DNA of 64,000 nucleotides from Mycobacterium sp. (GCA_023264735.1 JAHFVD010000018.1:52279-116278); one strand, 5' to 3'. Counted from the stretch's first letter, positions 1 to 10,675 are shown. The notes: generated from the letters alone by a model not told the origin. Program-made: numbers and translations.

Positions 1-646
1 CGCCTGCGCGGGCCAGCAGCAGAAGGCTCACCGCCAGCACCCAGATCGGGAACCCGAGCGTCAGCCACATGCTGATATCGCCGGCGATCAACAGCGCCAC
101 CGCAAGCAGATAGCTGATGTACACCAGCCAGCGCGGCATCAGCCCAGTGCGCAGCCAGATCGTCGCCAGCGAGATCATGAACACCGCCGCCATTCGCAGG
201 GCATAGGTCTTCGACAAGGCCAGCACCACCATCTGCCCGAAGAGCGCCACCTCGCTCTGGCTCATCGCCTCGTGCCCTACCGCAGTGTTACTGGCGGACA
301 GGCCCGCCCCGATTGCGCTGGTGATGAACATCATTGCCAGGAAAAGCAATCCGCTGCCCAGGAACACCGTGGAGAAGAACCGGTCTTCGAGCCGGCCCAG
401 GTTGTCGCGGACGACGCCGATGAACCACAGGAAGCTGATTCCCGCGAACGGCATCAGGATGGCGGCGATCTTCATCTTGCCGCTGGCGGCGTCCAGCCAT
501 TGCGTGCCCGGTTGCGCGCCCTCCGGCAACGACGAGCGGATCAGGATCAGGCTGGCGCCGAACAACAATGCGAACGCCACACCGGCCGCCGCGGCTGCCC
601 GCGGGGTGGTCAGGGTTTTCAGTGTTGACGAGCGGCTTTCCGGCAC
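1..646 (-). CDS. Multi-pass membrane protein of unknown function (3' end cut by window edge)
   Basis: I do not recognise a named family. Only the first 215 or so residues are present because the gene runs off the left edge. The visible part holds about six hydrophobic segments (starting with AGVAFALLFGASLILI and ending with a Leu-rich helix at the window edge), with a short polar N-terminus, so it is an inner-membrane protein. The GTG at 646 is chosen because the frame has a TGA a few codons upstream and the first codons after GTG are plausible. It starts 18 nt after the stop of the thioesterase gene and probably belongs to the same purA-led transcript. Confidence 0.7.
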   Translation of the reverse strand, partial: MPESRSSTLKTLTTPRAAAAAGVAFALLFGASLILIRSSLPEGAQPGTQWLDAASGKMKIAAILMPFAGISFLWFIGVVRDNLGRLEDRFFSTVFLGSGLLFLAMMFITSAIGAGLSASNTAVGHEAMSQSEVALFGQMVVLALSKTYALRMAAVFMISLATIWLRTGLMPRWLVYISYLLAVALLIAGDISMWLTLGFPIWVLAVSLLLLARAG

Positions 647-664
647 CTCGTCATGGTGACAGAC

Positions 665-2625
<1,961 letters not shown>

Positions 2626-2658
2626 CTACCCTATCGGAGCACAGCACCAGGAGTGTCG

Positions 2659-3267
2659 TTGACCAACACCGAGATCGCCGTGTTGCGTTTCGGGGGCCGT
2701 CGGCTGCCCCGTGCGCTGGCCTCGTTGCCCTGTCACGACGGCCCCGATGCGGACGCGATCGACACCGCCATCGAGGGAGTGTCCCGGGTGGTAGTCGTGG
2801 GTTCGGCGGCCGACCTCGCGACGGTGCTGACCCGGCTGATGCGCTACGAACGCCTCGACGTCGAGGTGGCCTTCGCATCCCGGTGGCGCGGCGCCAGGCG
2901 GGCGTTAACCGGTGTCGCGCAACGTATTCCACTGATCCGCGATGAGACGGGCACGGTACTGGTCGACGCCGCGTTCTGGCTTCCACCCGGCGACGACCGG
3001 GTGATCTACGGTGAGGCCGTCGTCGACGACGACGTGTTGTTCGACGGTGAGGTGACGGCCGTGCGGATCGAGCCGACCACCTCGATGCCGGGCCTACGGG
3101 CGGCCGTGCTGACCAGCCGGATGCGGCCGAGGCGCTGGCTGACCGGCCGGGCCGTCCAGCTCGGCACCACTGGCGCCCGCGTCGTGCGCGACGGCGTCGA
3201 ACTGCCCCGGGAGGCGAAACGGTCGGCGTTCTACCGCCACACCACCGGCTGGCTACGGGTCTCGTGA
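2659..3267 (+). CDS. Conserved hypothetical protein (Rv0358-like)
   Basis: A cytosolic protein of about 202 residues with no recognisable catalytic motif and no membrane segment or signal peptide; the sequence alternates beta-rich stretches (VVVVGSAADLATVL, VLVDAAFWLPPGDD) with Arg-rich turns. The frame is open from 2560, but I prefer the TTG at 2659 because an AGGAG at 2649-2653 lies 5 nt before it; GTG at 2653 is the alternative and would sit inside that ribosome-binding site. It diverges from purA, as Rv0358 does in M. tuberculosis. No function is proposed. Confidence 0.75.
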   Translation: MTNTEIAVLRFGGRRLPRALASLPCHDGPDADAIDTAIEGVSRVVVVGSAADLATVLTRLMRYERLDVEVAFASRWRGARRALTGVAQRIPLIRDETGTVLVDAAFWLPPGDDRVIYGEAVVDDDVLFDGEVTAVRIEPTTSMPGLRAAVLTSRMRPRRWLTGRAVQLGTTGARVVRDGVELPREAKRSAFYRHTTGWLRVS

Positions 3268-3303
3268 CCCCAGGTCACGGGGCATGTCCGGTAGTTTCGT
3301 GAG

Positions 3304-4083
3304 GTGAACATCCGTCCGCTGCACCAGTCGGTGCGGCCCAGCCCCGTCTTCCTGGTGATCGTCGCGATCACCGTCGCCGGCGGGGTGCTGGCCTGGCTGG
3401 CCGCCGAATCTGTGCGGCCACTGGCCTACGTCGGGGTGTTCACCTTCGTCGTCGCGGGCTGGCTGGTGTCGTTGTGCCTGCACGAGTTCGGTCACGCGTA
3501 CACGGCATGGCGGTTCGGCGACCACGATGTCGCGATGCGCGGCTATCTGACGCTCAACCCGCTGAAGTACTCCAGCCCGCTGCTGTCCCTGGGCCTGCCG
3601 CTGCTGTTCATCGCGCTGGGCGGTATCGGGCTGCCCGGCGGTGCGGTCTACGTCCGCACGGCGTTCATGACCCCGCGCCAGCGCACGCTGGTGAGCCTGG
3701 CCGGCCCGGCAGCCAACCTGCTGCTTGCCGTCGTCCTGCTGGCAGCGGTGCGGGCGTTCTACGACCCCGGCCACGGAGTGTTCTGGTCGGCGGTCGCGTT
3801 CCTGGGATTCCTGCAGATCACCGCGCTGTTGCTGAACCTGCTGCCGATCCCCGGCCTGGACGGCTACGGGGCGCTGGAACCCCATCTGAGCCCCGAAACA
3901 CAGCGCGCCGTGGCGCCGGCCAAACAGTTCGGGTTCTTGTTCCTGATCGTTCTGCTGCTGGCCCCGGCATTGAACCAGTGGTTCTTCTCGGTGGTGTTCT
4001 GGTTCTTCGACCTGTCCGGGGTGCCCGCGCCGCTGGCATCCATCGGCGCTCAGCTCACGCGCTTCTGGTCCGCCTGGGCCTGA
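3304..4083 (+). CDS. Site-2 protease-like M50 zinc metalloprotease (Rv0359-like)
   Basis: A polytopic membrane protease of 259 residues. The zinc-binding motif HEFGH lies at residues 60-64 inside a hydrophobic helix, and the third-ligand motif NLLPIPGLDGYG, with Asp186, lies in a later helix; both are needed for intramembrane cleavage in this family. There is no PDZ domain, unlike the RseP-type Rip1 proteases, so it belongs to the short group whose substrates are unknown. A TAGTTT box 6 nt before the GTG start suggests a leaderless transcript. A strong hairpin at 4095-4135 ends the gene. Confidence 0.88.
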   Translation: MNIRPLHQSVRPSPVFLVIVAITVAGGVLAWLAAESVRPLAYVGVFTFVVAGWLVSLCLHEFGHAYTAWRFGDHDVAMRGYLTLNPLKYSSPLLSLGLPLLFIALGGIGLPGGAVYVRTAFMTPRQRTLVSLAGPAANLLLAVVLLAAVRAFYDPGHGVFWSAVAFLGFLQITALLLNLLPIPGLDGYGALEPHLSPETQRAVAPAKQFGFLFLIVLLLAPALNQWFFSVVFWFFDLSGVPAPLASIGAQLTRFWSAWA

Positions 4084-4094
4084 TTCTTACACCA

Positions 4095-4135
4095 AGCCGG
4101 GGGGCAGCGATCCCCTCCGTCGTTGCCCCCCGGCT
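4095..4135 (+). terminator. Hairpin terminator after the M50 protease gene
   Basis: Perfect 12-bp GC-rich inverted repeat (arms 4095-4106 and 4124-4135, AGCCGGGGGGCA and its complement) with a 17-nt loop, beginning 12 nt after the stop codon. There is no clear U tract, as is common for mycobacterial terminators. Confidence 0.65.
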
Positions 4136-4219
4136 CAGCTCCATCCCCCGGTTAGCAAACTTCAACCTAGCGACCTGTATGCGGGCTGGGCACGGGTTCG
4201 CAGGATTTGGGACAAATAA

Positions 4220-4256
4220 TTGGGTCCTAGGGACGAAGGTGCCCCCTAGGACCCAA
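4220..4256. repeat. 13-bp perfect inverted repeat with 11-nt loop
   Basis: Arms TTGGGTCCTAGGG (4220-4232) and its complement (4244-4256). It lies between the M50 protease terminator and the CDF transporter promoter. It could be a second terminator, an operator for an unknown dimeric regulator, or a structured RNA; nothing in the sequence decides between these. Each arm contains the palindrome CCTAGG. Confidence 0.6.
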
Positions 4257-4289
4257 CTCACACGAACAGTGGGCGCCGGCCCTTGCAAC

Positions 4290-4312
4290 ATATGCGCCTT
4301 TACGCATATATT
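4290..4312 (+). promoter_or_regulatory. Inverted-repeat operator overlapping the promoter of the CDF metal exporter
   Basis: ATATGCG (4290-4296) and CGCATAT (4303-4309) form a 7-6-7 inverted repeat of the imperfect AT-rich type bound by ArsR/SmtB metal sensors. The right arm runs into TATATT (4307-4312), a good -10 box that ends 6 nt before the ATG at 4319, so the transcript would be leaderless and a bound repressor would cover the promoter. No ArsR gene is present in this window, so the regulator would act in trans. Confidence 0.6.
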
Positions 4313-4318
4313 TCCGGC

Positions 4319-5215
4319 ATGGGTTCCGGACACGACCACAGCCACGGTGGTGACACGCGGGTGAGCCGGATGCTCATCGCCGCGGGCATCTTGACCGTGT
4401 TCTTCGTCATCGAGCTGACCACCGCGCTGATGATCAATTCGATCGCCCTACTGGCCGACGCCGGCCACATGCTGACCGACCTGGTCGCCATGTTCATGGG
4501 GCTGACTGCCGTGCTGCTGGCCCGCCATGGCCCGGCTTCGGCGGCGCGCACCTATGGCTGGCATCGCGCCGAGGTGTTCACCGCGGTGGCCAACGCCGTT
4601 CTGCTGCTCGGCGTCGCGACGTTCATCCTCTACGAGGCGATCGAGCGGCTGGGCAACGCACCGGAGATCCCCGGCGTCCCGATGATCGTGGTGGCTATCG
4701 CCGGCCTGATCGCCAACCTCGCCGTGGTGGTGCTGCTGCGCTCGCAATCCCAGGAAAGCCTGGCAGTCAAGGGCGCCTACATGGAGGTCGTGGCCGACAC
4801 CGTCGGCAGCATCGGCGTGCTGATCGCGGGCATCGTGAACGTGACGACGCACTGGCCGTACGCCGATGTGGTGGTCGCGGTGTTCGTCGCGCTGTGGGTG
4901 CTGCCCCGGGCGATCGGGCTGGCCCGCGCCGCACTGCGGATTCTGTCCGAATCCTCGCCTCAGCACATCGACGTCGACGAGCTGCGCGCCGCGCTGGCCG
5001 CCGTCGACGGGGTCACCGAGGTGCACGATCTGCATGTGTGGACGCTGGTGCCCGGCAAGGACATGTGCACCGCCCACCTGACCAGTAGCGGCGACTCCGA
5101 CCGGGTGCTCGACGACGCCAGGGCGGTGCTGGCCGCCCGCGGACTGGACCACGCGACCGTGCAGGTCGAGCCGCCCGGCTGCGCCGACGATTGCCCCGAA
5201 AAGACCGACTGGTGA
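4319..5215 (+). CDS. Cation diffusion facilitator (CDF) metal exporter, ZitB/CzcD type
   Basis: A 298-residue inner-membrane exporter of zinc or a related divalent metal by proton antiport. The N-terminus has a His/Asp metal-binding stretch (HDHSHGG, residues 5-11), then six transmembrane helices and a cytosolic C-terminal domain ending in a Cys pair (CADDC). The transport-site helix 2 shows D47, H50 and D54 in LADAGHMLTD. In helix 5 the usual His of the HxxxD site is Glu156 (MEVVAD, with D160), which may change metal preference. I chose ATG 4319 over the upstream TTG 4283 because the coding signal and the -10 box place the start there. Confidence 0.92.
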   Translation: MGSGHDHSHGGDTRVSRMLIAAGILTVFFVIELTTALMINSIALLADAGHMLTDLVAMFMGLTAVLLARHGPASAARTYGWHRAEVFTAVANAVLLLGVATFILYEAIERLGNAPEIPGVPMIVVAIAGLIANLAVVVLLRSQSQESLAVKGAYMEVVADTVGSIGVLIAGIVNVTTHWPYADVVVAVFVALWVLPRAIGLARAALRILSESSPQHIDVDELRAALAAVDGVTEVHDLHVWTLVPGKDMCTAHLTSSGDSDRVLDDARAVLAARGLDHATVQVEPPGCADDCPEKTDW

Positions 5216-5263
5216 GTTAGTTGAGTACTCCGTCGCGCTGGCCCATCGGCCTGCGCGCGGCGA

Positions 5264-8200
5264 TCAGCACCGCGGAAGCGGCACACTGCTCTCACGCAGC
5301 AGGGCTTCAAAATCCTCCGCCGGGACGGGTCTGCCGAAAAAGTAGCCTTGGGCCTGGTCGCAGCCGGCGCGACGCAGGAAGGTGCCCTGCTCCTCGGTCT
5401 CGACGCCCTCGGCCACCACGGTGATGCCAAGGTTGTGAGCCAGTGAGATCACCGCCCGCACGATAGTGGCATCGTCGGGTTCGGTGAGCATGCTCCGCAC
5501 GAAGGACTTGTCGATCTTGAGCGTGTCGACGCGGAAGCGCCGCAGATCGGACAGGGCCGAGTAGCCAGTGCCGAAGTCGTCGATGGCTATCCGCACCCCC
5601 GCGGCCCGCAGCCCGTCAACCGTCGCGACCACCGCCTCGGCGTCGCGCGTAATCAGATTCTCGGTCAGCTCAAGCTCTAAAAGAGTTGGCGGCAAACCTG
5701 TTTCATCCAGAGTGCGCATCACGCAGGCGACCACATCCTGGTCGTGAACCTGCCGGGCGGACACGTTGACCGCGACACTGACGGCTGGTAACCCGGATTC
5801 CAGCCAGGCCTTGGCCTGCCGACACGCCTCGTGCAATACCCAGTCGGCGATCGGCACAATCAGGCCGGATTCCTCGGCGATCGGGATGAACCGGTCCGGA
5901 AGCACCAGGCCCAGCTCCGGATGCACCCACCGCACCAGCGCTTCACATCCCACGACGCGGGCGTTGGCGAGCGTCACCTTGGGCTGGTACACCAGCCGCA
6001 GCTGCCCAGCCGCCGCCGCACCACGCAGGGCCGACTCCAGATCCACCCGCTGCAGGCTCCGCTCACCCATTTCACGGGTGTAGAACCGGACGGTGTTGCG
6101 GCCCTCCTCTTTCGAGTGGAACATTGCGACATCCGCATTGCCGATCAAAGCGTGGGCAGTCCGGCCATGATCCGGGAACAGACTTACTCCGATGCTGCCG
6201 GACAGGTAGACCTCACGGCCGCGGATCAAGAACGGCGTCGCCAGATTGTCCACAACGTTCTGAGCGACCTCGCCTGCATCGTCGGGGCCGGCGATCTGGG
6301 GCAGCAGGATCAAAAATTCGTCACCCCCGTGCCGGGCCACCACGCCTTCGTCAGGGACCACCGATACCAGCAACTCGCCCACTGCTTTGAGCAACACGTC
6401 ACCGAACGGATGTCCATAACCGTCGTTGACGACCTTGAACCGGTCGAGGTCGACGTAAAGGAGCGCGAACTGTCGGCCGGCCCGCCGCGGGTCGACAGTC
6501 AACTGTTCGATACGGTCCTCTACGAGGGCCCGGTTGGCCAGACCGGTGAGGTCGTCGTGGGTGGCCAGGTAGCGCAACGTCCGCTCGACCTGGCGACGGT
6601 CGGAGATATCGCGGTAGGACCAGATGCGTCCGTAATAATGCCCCTCGTCGTCCACGATGGGTCCAGAAAGCCGATCCAGCACGGTGCCGTCGAGCAGTTC
6701 GACTTCGTCGCGTGCCTGTTCGGTGGGGTGCTCCAGGAGCCAGTTGGCCTTCGCGGTGAATCCGTCTGGATCGACCATCTTGCGTGCGATGTACGCCAGC
6801 TGGCGCTGCGGGTCCGCATCGTTCTCAACCTCGGGCGTCAGCGCCAGTAGCTCGCTGAGCCGCGTGTTCTGGATGATCCGCCGGCCGTCGATGTCCGTGA
6901 CGACGATGCCGTCCGGGGCGTGGGCGACCACCCCCTCGAACATCGCGGTCTCGGCGCGCAGCGCCTCCTCCATGTTGCGGAGTTCGGTCAGGTCTGTCCC
7001 GACACCGACATAACCGAGTTCGCCGTCGTGTTCGAAGGGCGTCGCGGTGAATAGGTACGGAATACGCCGCCCGTCCTTGAGCGCAAGGTGGGTCTCCACG
7101 CGTGCTTCACCGCGGGTGAAGATCTCCCCAATCCGCTCGACAACCAGATCCCGATCCTCTTCGGCGGTGAATTCGACAGAGTCGATCTGACTCAATTCGC
7201 TTTGCGTATAGCCGGTGATCCGTTCCAGGTTGCTGTTCCACCTCACCAGGAGCCGGTCGCTCCCGACGTGGAAGAAGACGCCCGGCAATGTGTTCAGCAC
7301 GGCATCGGCGTAGTCCCGCTCCTGACGCACCATTTCCTCGGCACGCAGGCGTTCGGTGACGTCCCGACCGATAGCGATGAAGACACCGGCCGGGGCGAAT
7401 GCCACCGACCACACCAGGTGGCGAATCTCGCCGGACTTGTGCACGTACCGGCATTCCACCCTGGAAACGCTCTCCCGTGCAGCCAGGGCAGCGAACTCTT
7501 CCTCCATCGCGGCCAAGTCCTCGGAGTAGACGATTTTGTCGAACCGCTCGCCGATCAGCTGCTCAGGCTGGTAACCCAGCATCGCGGAGACGGCCGCATT
7601 GACCGTCAAGAATCGGCCCTCGGTATCGCAGAGGACGATTAGGTCATGGGAGTGGTCGCAGACGAGCCGCATCAGCTGGTCCCCAACCCGACGCCCACGA
7701 CGCTCGTCGGCCCGAACCATCGCTTGCCCGATCGCTGCGGACAGCTTGTCCAGGCTCGTCGCCAGCAGGTAGTCGTCGGCTCCGCGTTGCAACATCTCCA
7801 CTGCGACCTCCTCGCCGCGGACCGCGGAGATCACGATGACCGGAATGGCGAGTCCGGACCGCTGGAGGATGTCAAGCGTCACCCGGGCGTCAACGCCGGC
7901 AGCGCCGCCATGACCAGCGAGGACAATGTCCCACGCCCTCTCACCCAGGGCACGGCACAGCCCATCTTCGCTATCGACCCGTACAGAGCGCACGTCACGG
8001 CCGCTGCGCCGCACCGCCTCTGCAATGGCACCATCGCCGGCCTCGGCCTCGGCCTCGACGATCAGGGCGACCAGCGCGGTCCCCGCCTCGAGATCGGCCA
8101 CGGGATCAGACTTTGCGCTAGAACGGGCTAAACCATGTTGTCCGGACTCATCCTCGGATTGTTGTCCGGACTCATCCTCGGATTCGGCGAAGTGATCCAC
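5264..8200 (-). CDS. Pseudo-receiver/PAS3/GGDEF/EAL cyclic-di-GMP protein
   Basis: A 978-residue cytosolic signalling protein. Domains in order: a low-complexity acidic N-terminus, a receiver-like domain (about 42-160), three PAS domains (about 170-290, 300-415, 420-540), a GGDEF diguanylate cyclase domain (about 550-705) and an EAL phosphodiesterase domain (about 715-970). The GGDEF signature is intact (RHGGDEF), as are the EAL motif (CEALVRW) and the later DDFGTGYSAL and KIDKSFV blocks, so both making and breaking cyclic di-GMP are possible. No transmembrane helix is seen, so the PAS domains should sense a cytosolic cue. It stands alone, convergent with the CDF gene. Confidence 0.92.
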   Translation of the reverse strand: MDHFAESEDESGQQSEDESGQHGLARSSAKSDPVADLEAGTALVALIVEAEAEAGDGAIAEAVRRSGRDVRSVRVDSEDGLCRALGERAWDIVLAGHGGAAGVDARVTLDILQRSGLAIPVIVISAVRGEEVAVEMLQRGADDYLLATSLDKLSAAIGQAMVRADERRGRRVGDQLMRLVCDHSHDLIVLCDTEGRFLTVNAAVSAMLGYQPEQLIGERFDKIVYSEDLAAMEEEFAALAARESVSRVECRYVHKSGEIRHLVWSVAFAPAGVFIAIGRDVTERLRAEEMVRQERDYADAVLNTLPGVFFHVGSDRLLVRWNSNLERITGYTQSELSQIDSVEFTAEEDRDLVVERIGEIFTRGEARVETHLALKDGRRIPYLFTATPFEHDGELGYVGVGTDLTELRNMEEALRAETAMFEGVVAHAPDGIVVTDIDGRRIIQNTRLSELLALTPEVENDADPQRQLAYIARKMVDPDGFTAKANWLLEHPTEQARDEVELLDGTVLDRLSGPIVDDEGHYYGRIWSYRDISDRRQVERTLRYLATHDDLTGLANRALVEDRIEQLTVDPRRAGRQFALLYVDLDRFKVVNDGYGHPFGDVLLKAVGELLVSVVPDEGVVARHGGDEFLILLPQIAGPDDAGEVAQNVVDNLATPFLIRGREVYLSGSIGVSLFPDHGRTAHALIGNADVAMFHSKEEGRNTVRFYTREMGERSLQRVDLESALRGAAAAGQLRLVYQPKVTLANARVVGCEALVRWVHPELGLVLPDRFIPIAEESGLIVPIADWVLHEACRQAKAWLESGLPAVSVAVNVSARQVHDQDVVACVMRTLDETGLPPTLLELELTENLITRDAEAVVATVDGLRAAGVRIAIDDFGTGYSALSDLRRFRVDTLKIDKSFVRSMLTEPDDATIVRAVISLAHNLGITVVAEGVETEEQGTFLRRAGCDQAQGYFFGRPVPAEDFEALLRESSVPLPRC
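8137..8184. repeat. Exact 24-bp tandem duplication in the N-terminus of the GGDEF/EAL gene
   Basis: Two adjacent identical 24-bp units (8137-8160 and 8161-8184) encode two copies of an acidic octapeptide, SEDESGQQ then SEDESGQH. The unit length is a multiple of three, so copy number can change without breaking the frame. Confidence 0.9.
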
Positions 8201-8388
8201 CCTTCCCCCTAACCAGCATGGGCAAACTTCTCACAGTCTGCGTGCCCGGACCGTCGAGCGTTGGAAACCCGCACAAATGGTCGGTGAATGGGCCTACCAG
8301 CGCATCTCGGTCTACCGCTGCTGCTTCGCTGGCCCCTCAGTACTGACGTCGGCGGGAGGTCACGCCGCACGGTGACCGAACTGCTAGC

Positions 8389-8805
8389 TCAAGCCAGGCC
8401 GAGCTCGACCCGGGCAGCCGGATCACAATCGTCGAGCAGATCCAGGCACCGGGCGAACTCCTCGGTCTCCCCGATCGTGTCGGCCGCGCGCGCCAGGGCC
8501 GCCACACAGCGCAGGAAGCCGCGATTGGGCTCGTGGCGATACGGGACGGGGCCGAAGCCTTTCCAGCCGTTGCGGCGCAGCTGGTCCAGGCCGCGGTGGT
8601 AACCGGTCCTGGCGTAGGCGTACGCGGTGATCGCCTTGTCTTCGGCCAGCGCTTCCTCGGCCAGAAGGGCCCACGCCACCGATGCGGACGGATGAGCGGC
8701 CGCCACGATCGCCGGCTTCTCACCGGCCAGGAGCTCGGCTTCGGCCTCGATATCACCGGGCAGGAGCACGGGCGGAGGTCCCAGAAGATCACCAAACGAT
8801 GTCAT
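8389..8805 (-). CDS. DUF3151-family protein (Rv0360c-like)
   Basis: A 138-residue cytosolic protein rich in Ala-containing helices, with the conserved core ARTGYHRGLDQLRRNGWKG and VPYRHEPNRGFLRCVAAL that I associate with the actinobacterial DUF3151 family. The helical repeats resemble TPR-like packing but no function is established. It diverges from the Rv0361-like gene across a 91-bp promoter region, the same arrangement as in M. tuberculosis. Confidence 0.8.
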   Translation of the reverse strand: MTSFGDLLGPPPVLLPGDIEAEAELLAGEKPAIVAAAHPSASVAWALLAEEALAEDKAITAYAYARTGYHRGLDQLRRNGWKGFGPVPYRHEPNRGFLRCVAALARAADTIGETEEFARCLDLLDDCDPAARVELGLA

Positions 8806-8896
8806 TGCCCCATTGTGCCGGTGCCACCGTCAGCAGATGGTCATACCCAACCGTTAGGGTCGAAGCACCAGCACTTCAGGAGGACGGCAGCACCCC

Positions 8897-9628
8897 ATGT
8901 CGAACCCATCCGGGCCCGACCACGACGACGCGGCCAACCCCGTCGTCGGACGAGACGACGAGCAGCCAACCCAGGAGACCGACGCCGCCACCGAGGCGAT
9001 CGGGGCTGCCGACGCAGAGCCCGAACGTCGTTACACCGCACCGGGATTCGATGCGGGATCGACGCAGATCATCCACCGCACGCCGGACGCCGAGACCGAG
9101 ATTTTCTCTACGCCGACCGAGGTCTTCGCGGTCTCCGGACCGCCACGGACCGGTCCCCAGGCCATCCCGGCGCGCCCGGCCGCAACACGCCGGCGCAGCT
9201 GGGCCCTGGTGCTCGCCGTGATCGCCGTCATCGCGGCGCTGGCCGCGGTGGCCGTCCTGGCCACGTTCCTGCTCACCCGCGACGATGCCTCCAAGGCGAC
9301 ACAGGAGGACATGGTCCGCTCGACCATCCAGAGCTTCGATGCGGCGGTGCAAAACGGTGACCTGGCCGCCCTGCGCGGCATCACCTGCGGCCAGACCAGG
9401 GACAGTTACGTCAAGTACGACGACCAGGCCTGGTCGGACACCCACGCGCGGGTGGCCGCGGCCCGGCAGTACCCGGTGGTGGCCAGCATCGACGAGGTCG
9501 TCGTCAACGGCGACCATGCCGAGGCCAACGTCACCTCGTTCATGGCCTTCGATCCGGCCACCCGATCCACCCGCAGCTTCGACCTACAGTTCCGCGACAA
9601 CCAGTGGAAGATCTGCCAGGCGTCCTGA
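8897..9628 (+). CDS. Single-pass membrane protein with extracytoplasmic NTF2-like domain (Rv0361-like)
   Basis: A 243-residue protein: an acidic disordered cytosolic N-terminus (1-93), a Pro/Arg-rich juxtamembrane stretch, one transmembrane helix (about 97-120, LVLAVIAVIAALAAVAVLATFLL) and an outer domain of about 120 residues. The outer domain has the alternating helix/strand pattern of small lumazine-binding or NTF2-like folds (IQSFDAAVQNGDLAALRGITC followed by strands). Two Cys residues (in GITCGQ and KICQAS) could form a disulfide. An AGGAGG-like site precedes the ATG. It converges on fba with only 9 bp between stops. Confidence 0.78.
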   Translation: MSNPSGPDHDDAANPVVGRDDEQPTQETDAATEAIGAADAEPERRYTAPGFDAGSTQIIHRTPDAETEIFSTPTEVFAVSGPPRTGPQAIPARPAATRRRSWALVLAVIAVIAALAAVAVLATFLLTRDDASKATQEDMVRSTIQSFDAAVQNGDLAALRGITCGQTRDSYVKYDDQAWSDTHARVAAARQYPVVASIDEVVVNGDHAEANVTSFMAFDPATRSTRSFDLQFRDNQWKICQAS

Positions 9629-9637
9629 GCGATTTCG

Positions 9638-10675
9638 CTAACCGGCTGAGACGCTGCGGCCCGCGCTGTGCAGATCGTTGCAGGCCTCGACGACGCGCTC
9701 GGACATGGAGGCCTCGGCCTTCTTGAGGTAGCTGCGCGGGTCGTAGACCTTCTTATTGCCCACCTCGCCGTCGACCTTCAAAACACCGTCGTAGTTGGTG
9801 AACATGTGCGCCGCCAGCGGGCGGGTGAACGCGTACTGGGTGTCGGTGTCGACGTTCATCTTCACCACGCCGTACTTCAGCGAGTCCTCGATCTCGGACT
9901 TCAGCGAGCCCGAGCCACCGTGGAAGACGAAGTCGAACGGCTTGGAGCCCTCGGCCAGACCCAGCTTCGCGACGGCGACCTTCTGGCCCTCGGCCAGCAC
10001 CTCCGGCTTGAGCTTGACGTTGCCCGGCTTGTAGACACCGTGCACGTTGCCGAACGTCGCGGCCAGCAGGTACTTGCCGTGCTCGCCGATGCCGAGAGCC
10101 TCGATGGTCTTCTCGAAGTCCTCCGACGTGGTGTAGAGCTTGTCGTTGATCTCGGCCTCGACACCGTCCTCTTCGCCGCCAACCACGCCGATCTCGATCT
10201 CGAGGATGATCTTGGCGGCGGCCGCCTGCTTCAGCAGCTCCTGCGCGATCGACAGGTTCTCGTCGATCGGGACCGCCGAACCGTCCCACATGTGCGACTG
10301 GAACAGCGGGTTCGCGCCCTTGGCCACCCGCTCGGCCGAAATCGCCAGCAGCGGACGTACGTAGGTGTCGAGCTTGTCCTTGGGACAGTGATCGGTGTGC
10401 AGCGCCACGGTGATCGGGTACTTCGCGGCGACGATGTGAGCGAACTCCGCCAGCGCCACTGCCCCCGTCACCATCTCCTTCACACCGAGTCCCGAAGCGA
10501 ATTCGGCTCCGCCGGTGGAGAATTGGATGATGCCGTCACTGCCGGCGTCGGCGAATCCCTTGATGGCGGCGTTGACGCTCTCCGAGCCGACGCAGTTGAT
10601 CGCCGGGAACGCGAACGAGTGCTCCTTGGCGCGGCCCAGCATCTCCGCGTAGACCTCGGGCGTTGCGATGGGCAT
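9638..10675 (-). CDS. fba: Class II fructose-bisphosphate aldolase
   Basis: Zinc-dependent aldolase that cleaves fructose 1,6-bisphosphate to dihydroxyacetone phosphate and glyceraldehyde 3-phosphate in glycolysis and runs in reverse in gluconeogenesis. The 345 residues match the family. Seen motifs: LHTDHCPKDK (zinc His and catalytic Asp), the Glu-rich EIEIGVVGGEEDG block, NVHGVYKPGN (second zinc His) and FHGGSGS (third zinc His and phosphate-binding loop). A GAGAGGAAG ribosome-binding site lies before the ATG. It diverges from the DedA gene as Rv0363c does from Rv0364. Confidence 0.98.
   Translation of the reverse strand: MPIATPEVYAEMLGRAKEHSFAFPAINCVGSESVNAAIKGFADAGSDGIIQFSTGGAEFASGLGVKEMVTGAVALAEFAHIVAAKYPITVALHTDHCPKDKLDTYVRPLLAISAERVAKGANPLFQSHMWDGSAVPIDENLSIAQELLKQAAAAKIILEIEIGVVGGEEDGVEAEINDKLYTTSEDFEKTIEALGIGEHGKYLLAATFGNVHGVYKPGNVKLKPEVLAEGQKVAVAKLGLAEGSKPFDFVFHGGSGSLKSEIEDSLKYGVVKMNVDTDTQYAFTRPLAAHMFTNYDGVLKVDGEVGNKKVYDPRSYLKKAEASMSERVVEACNDLHSAGRSVSAG

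Noticed and set aside
4231..4245. GGGAC...GTGCCC as a DosR box
   Set aside because: The half-sites are one base too far apart for the 14-bp core; the sequence is better explained as the loop of the 13-bp repeat.
4283..4318. N-terminal extension of the CDF protein from TTG 4283
   Set aside because: It would translate the operator and -10 box; the leaderless ATG at 4319 fits better.
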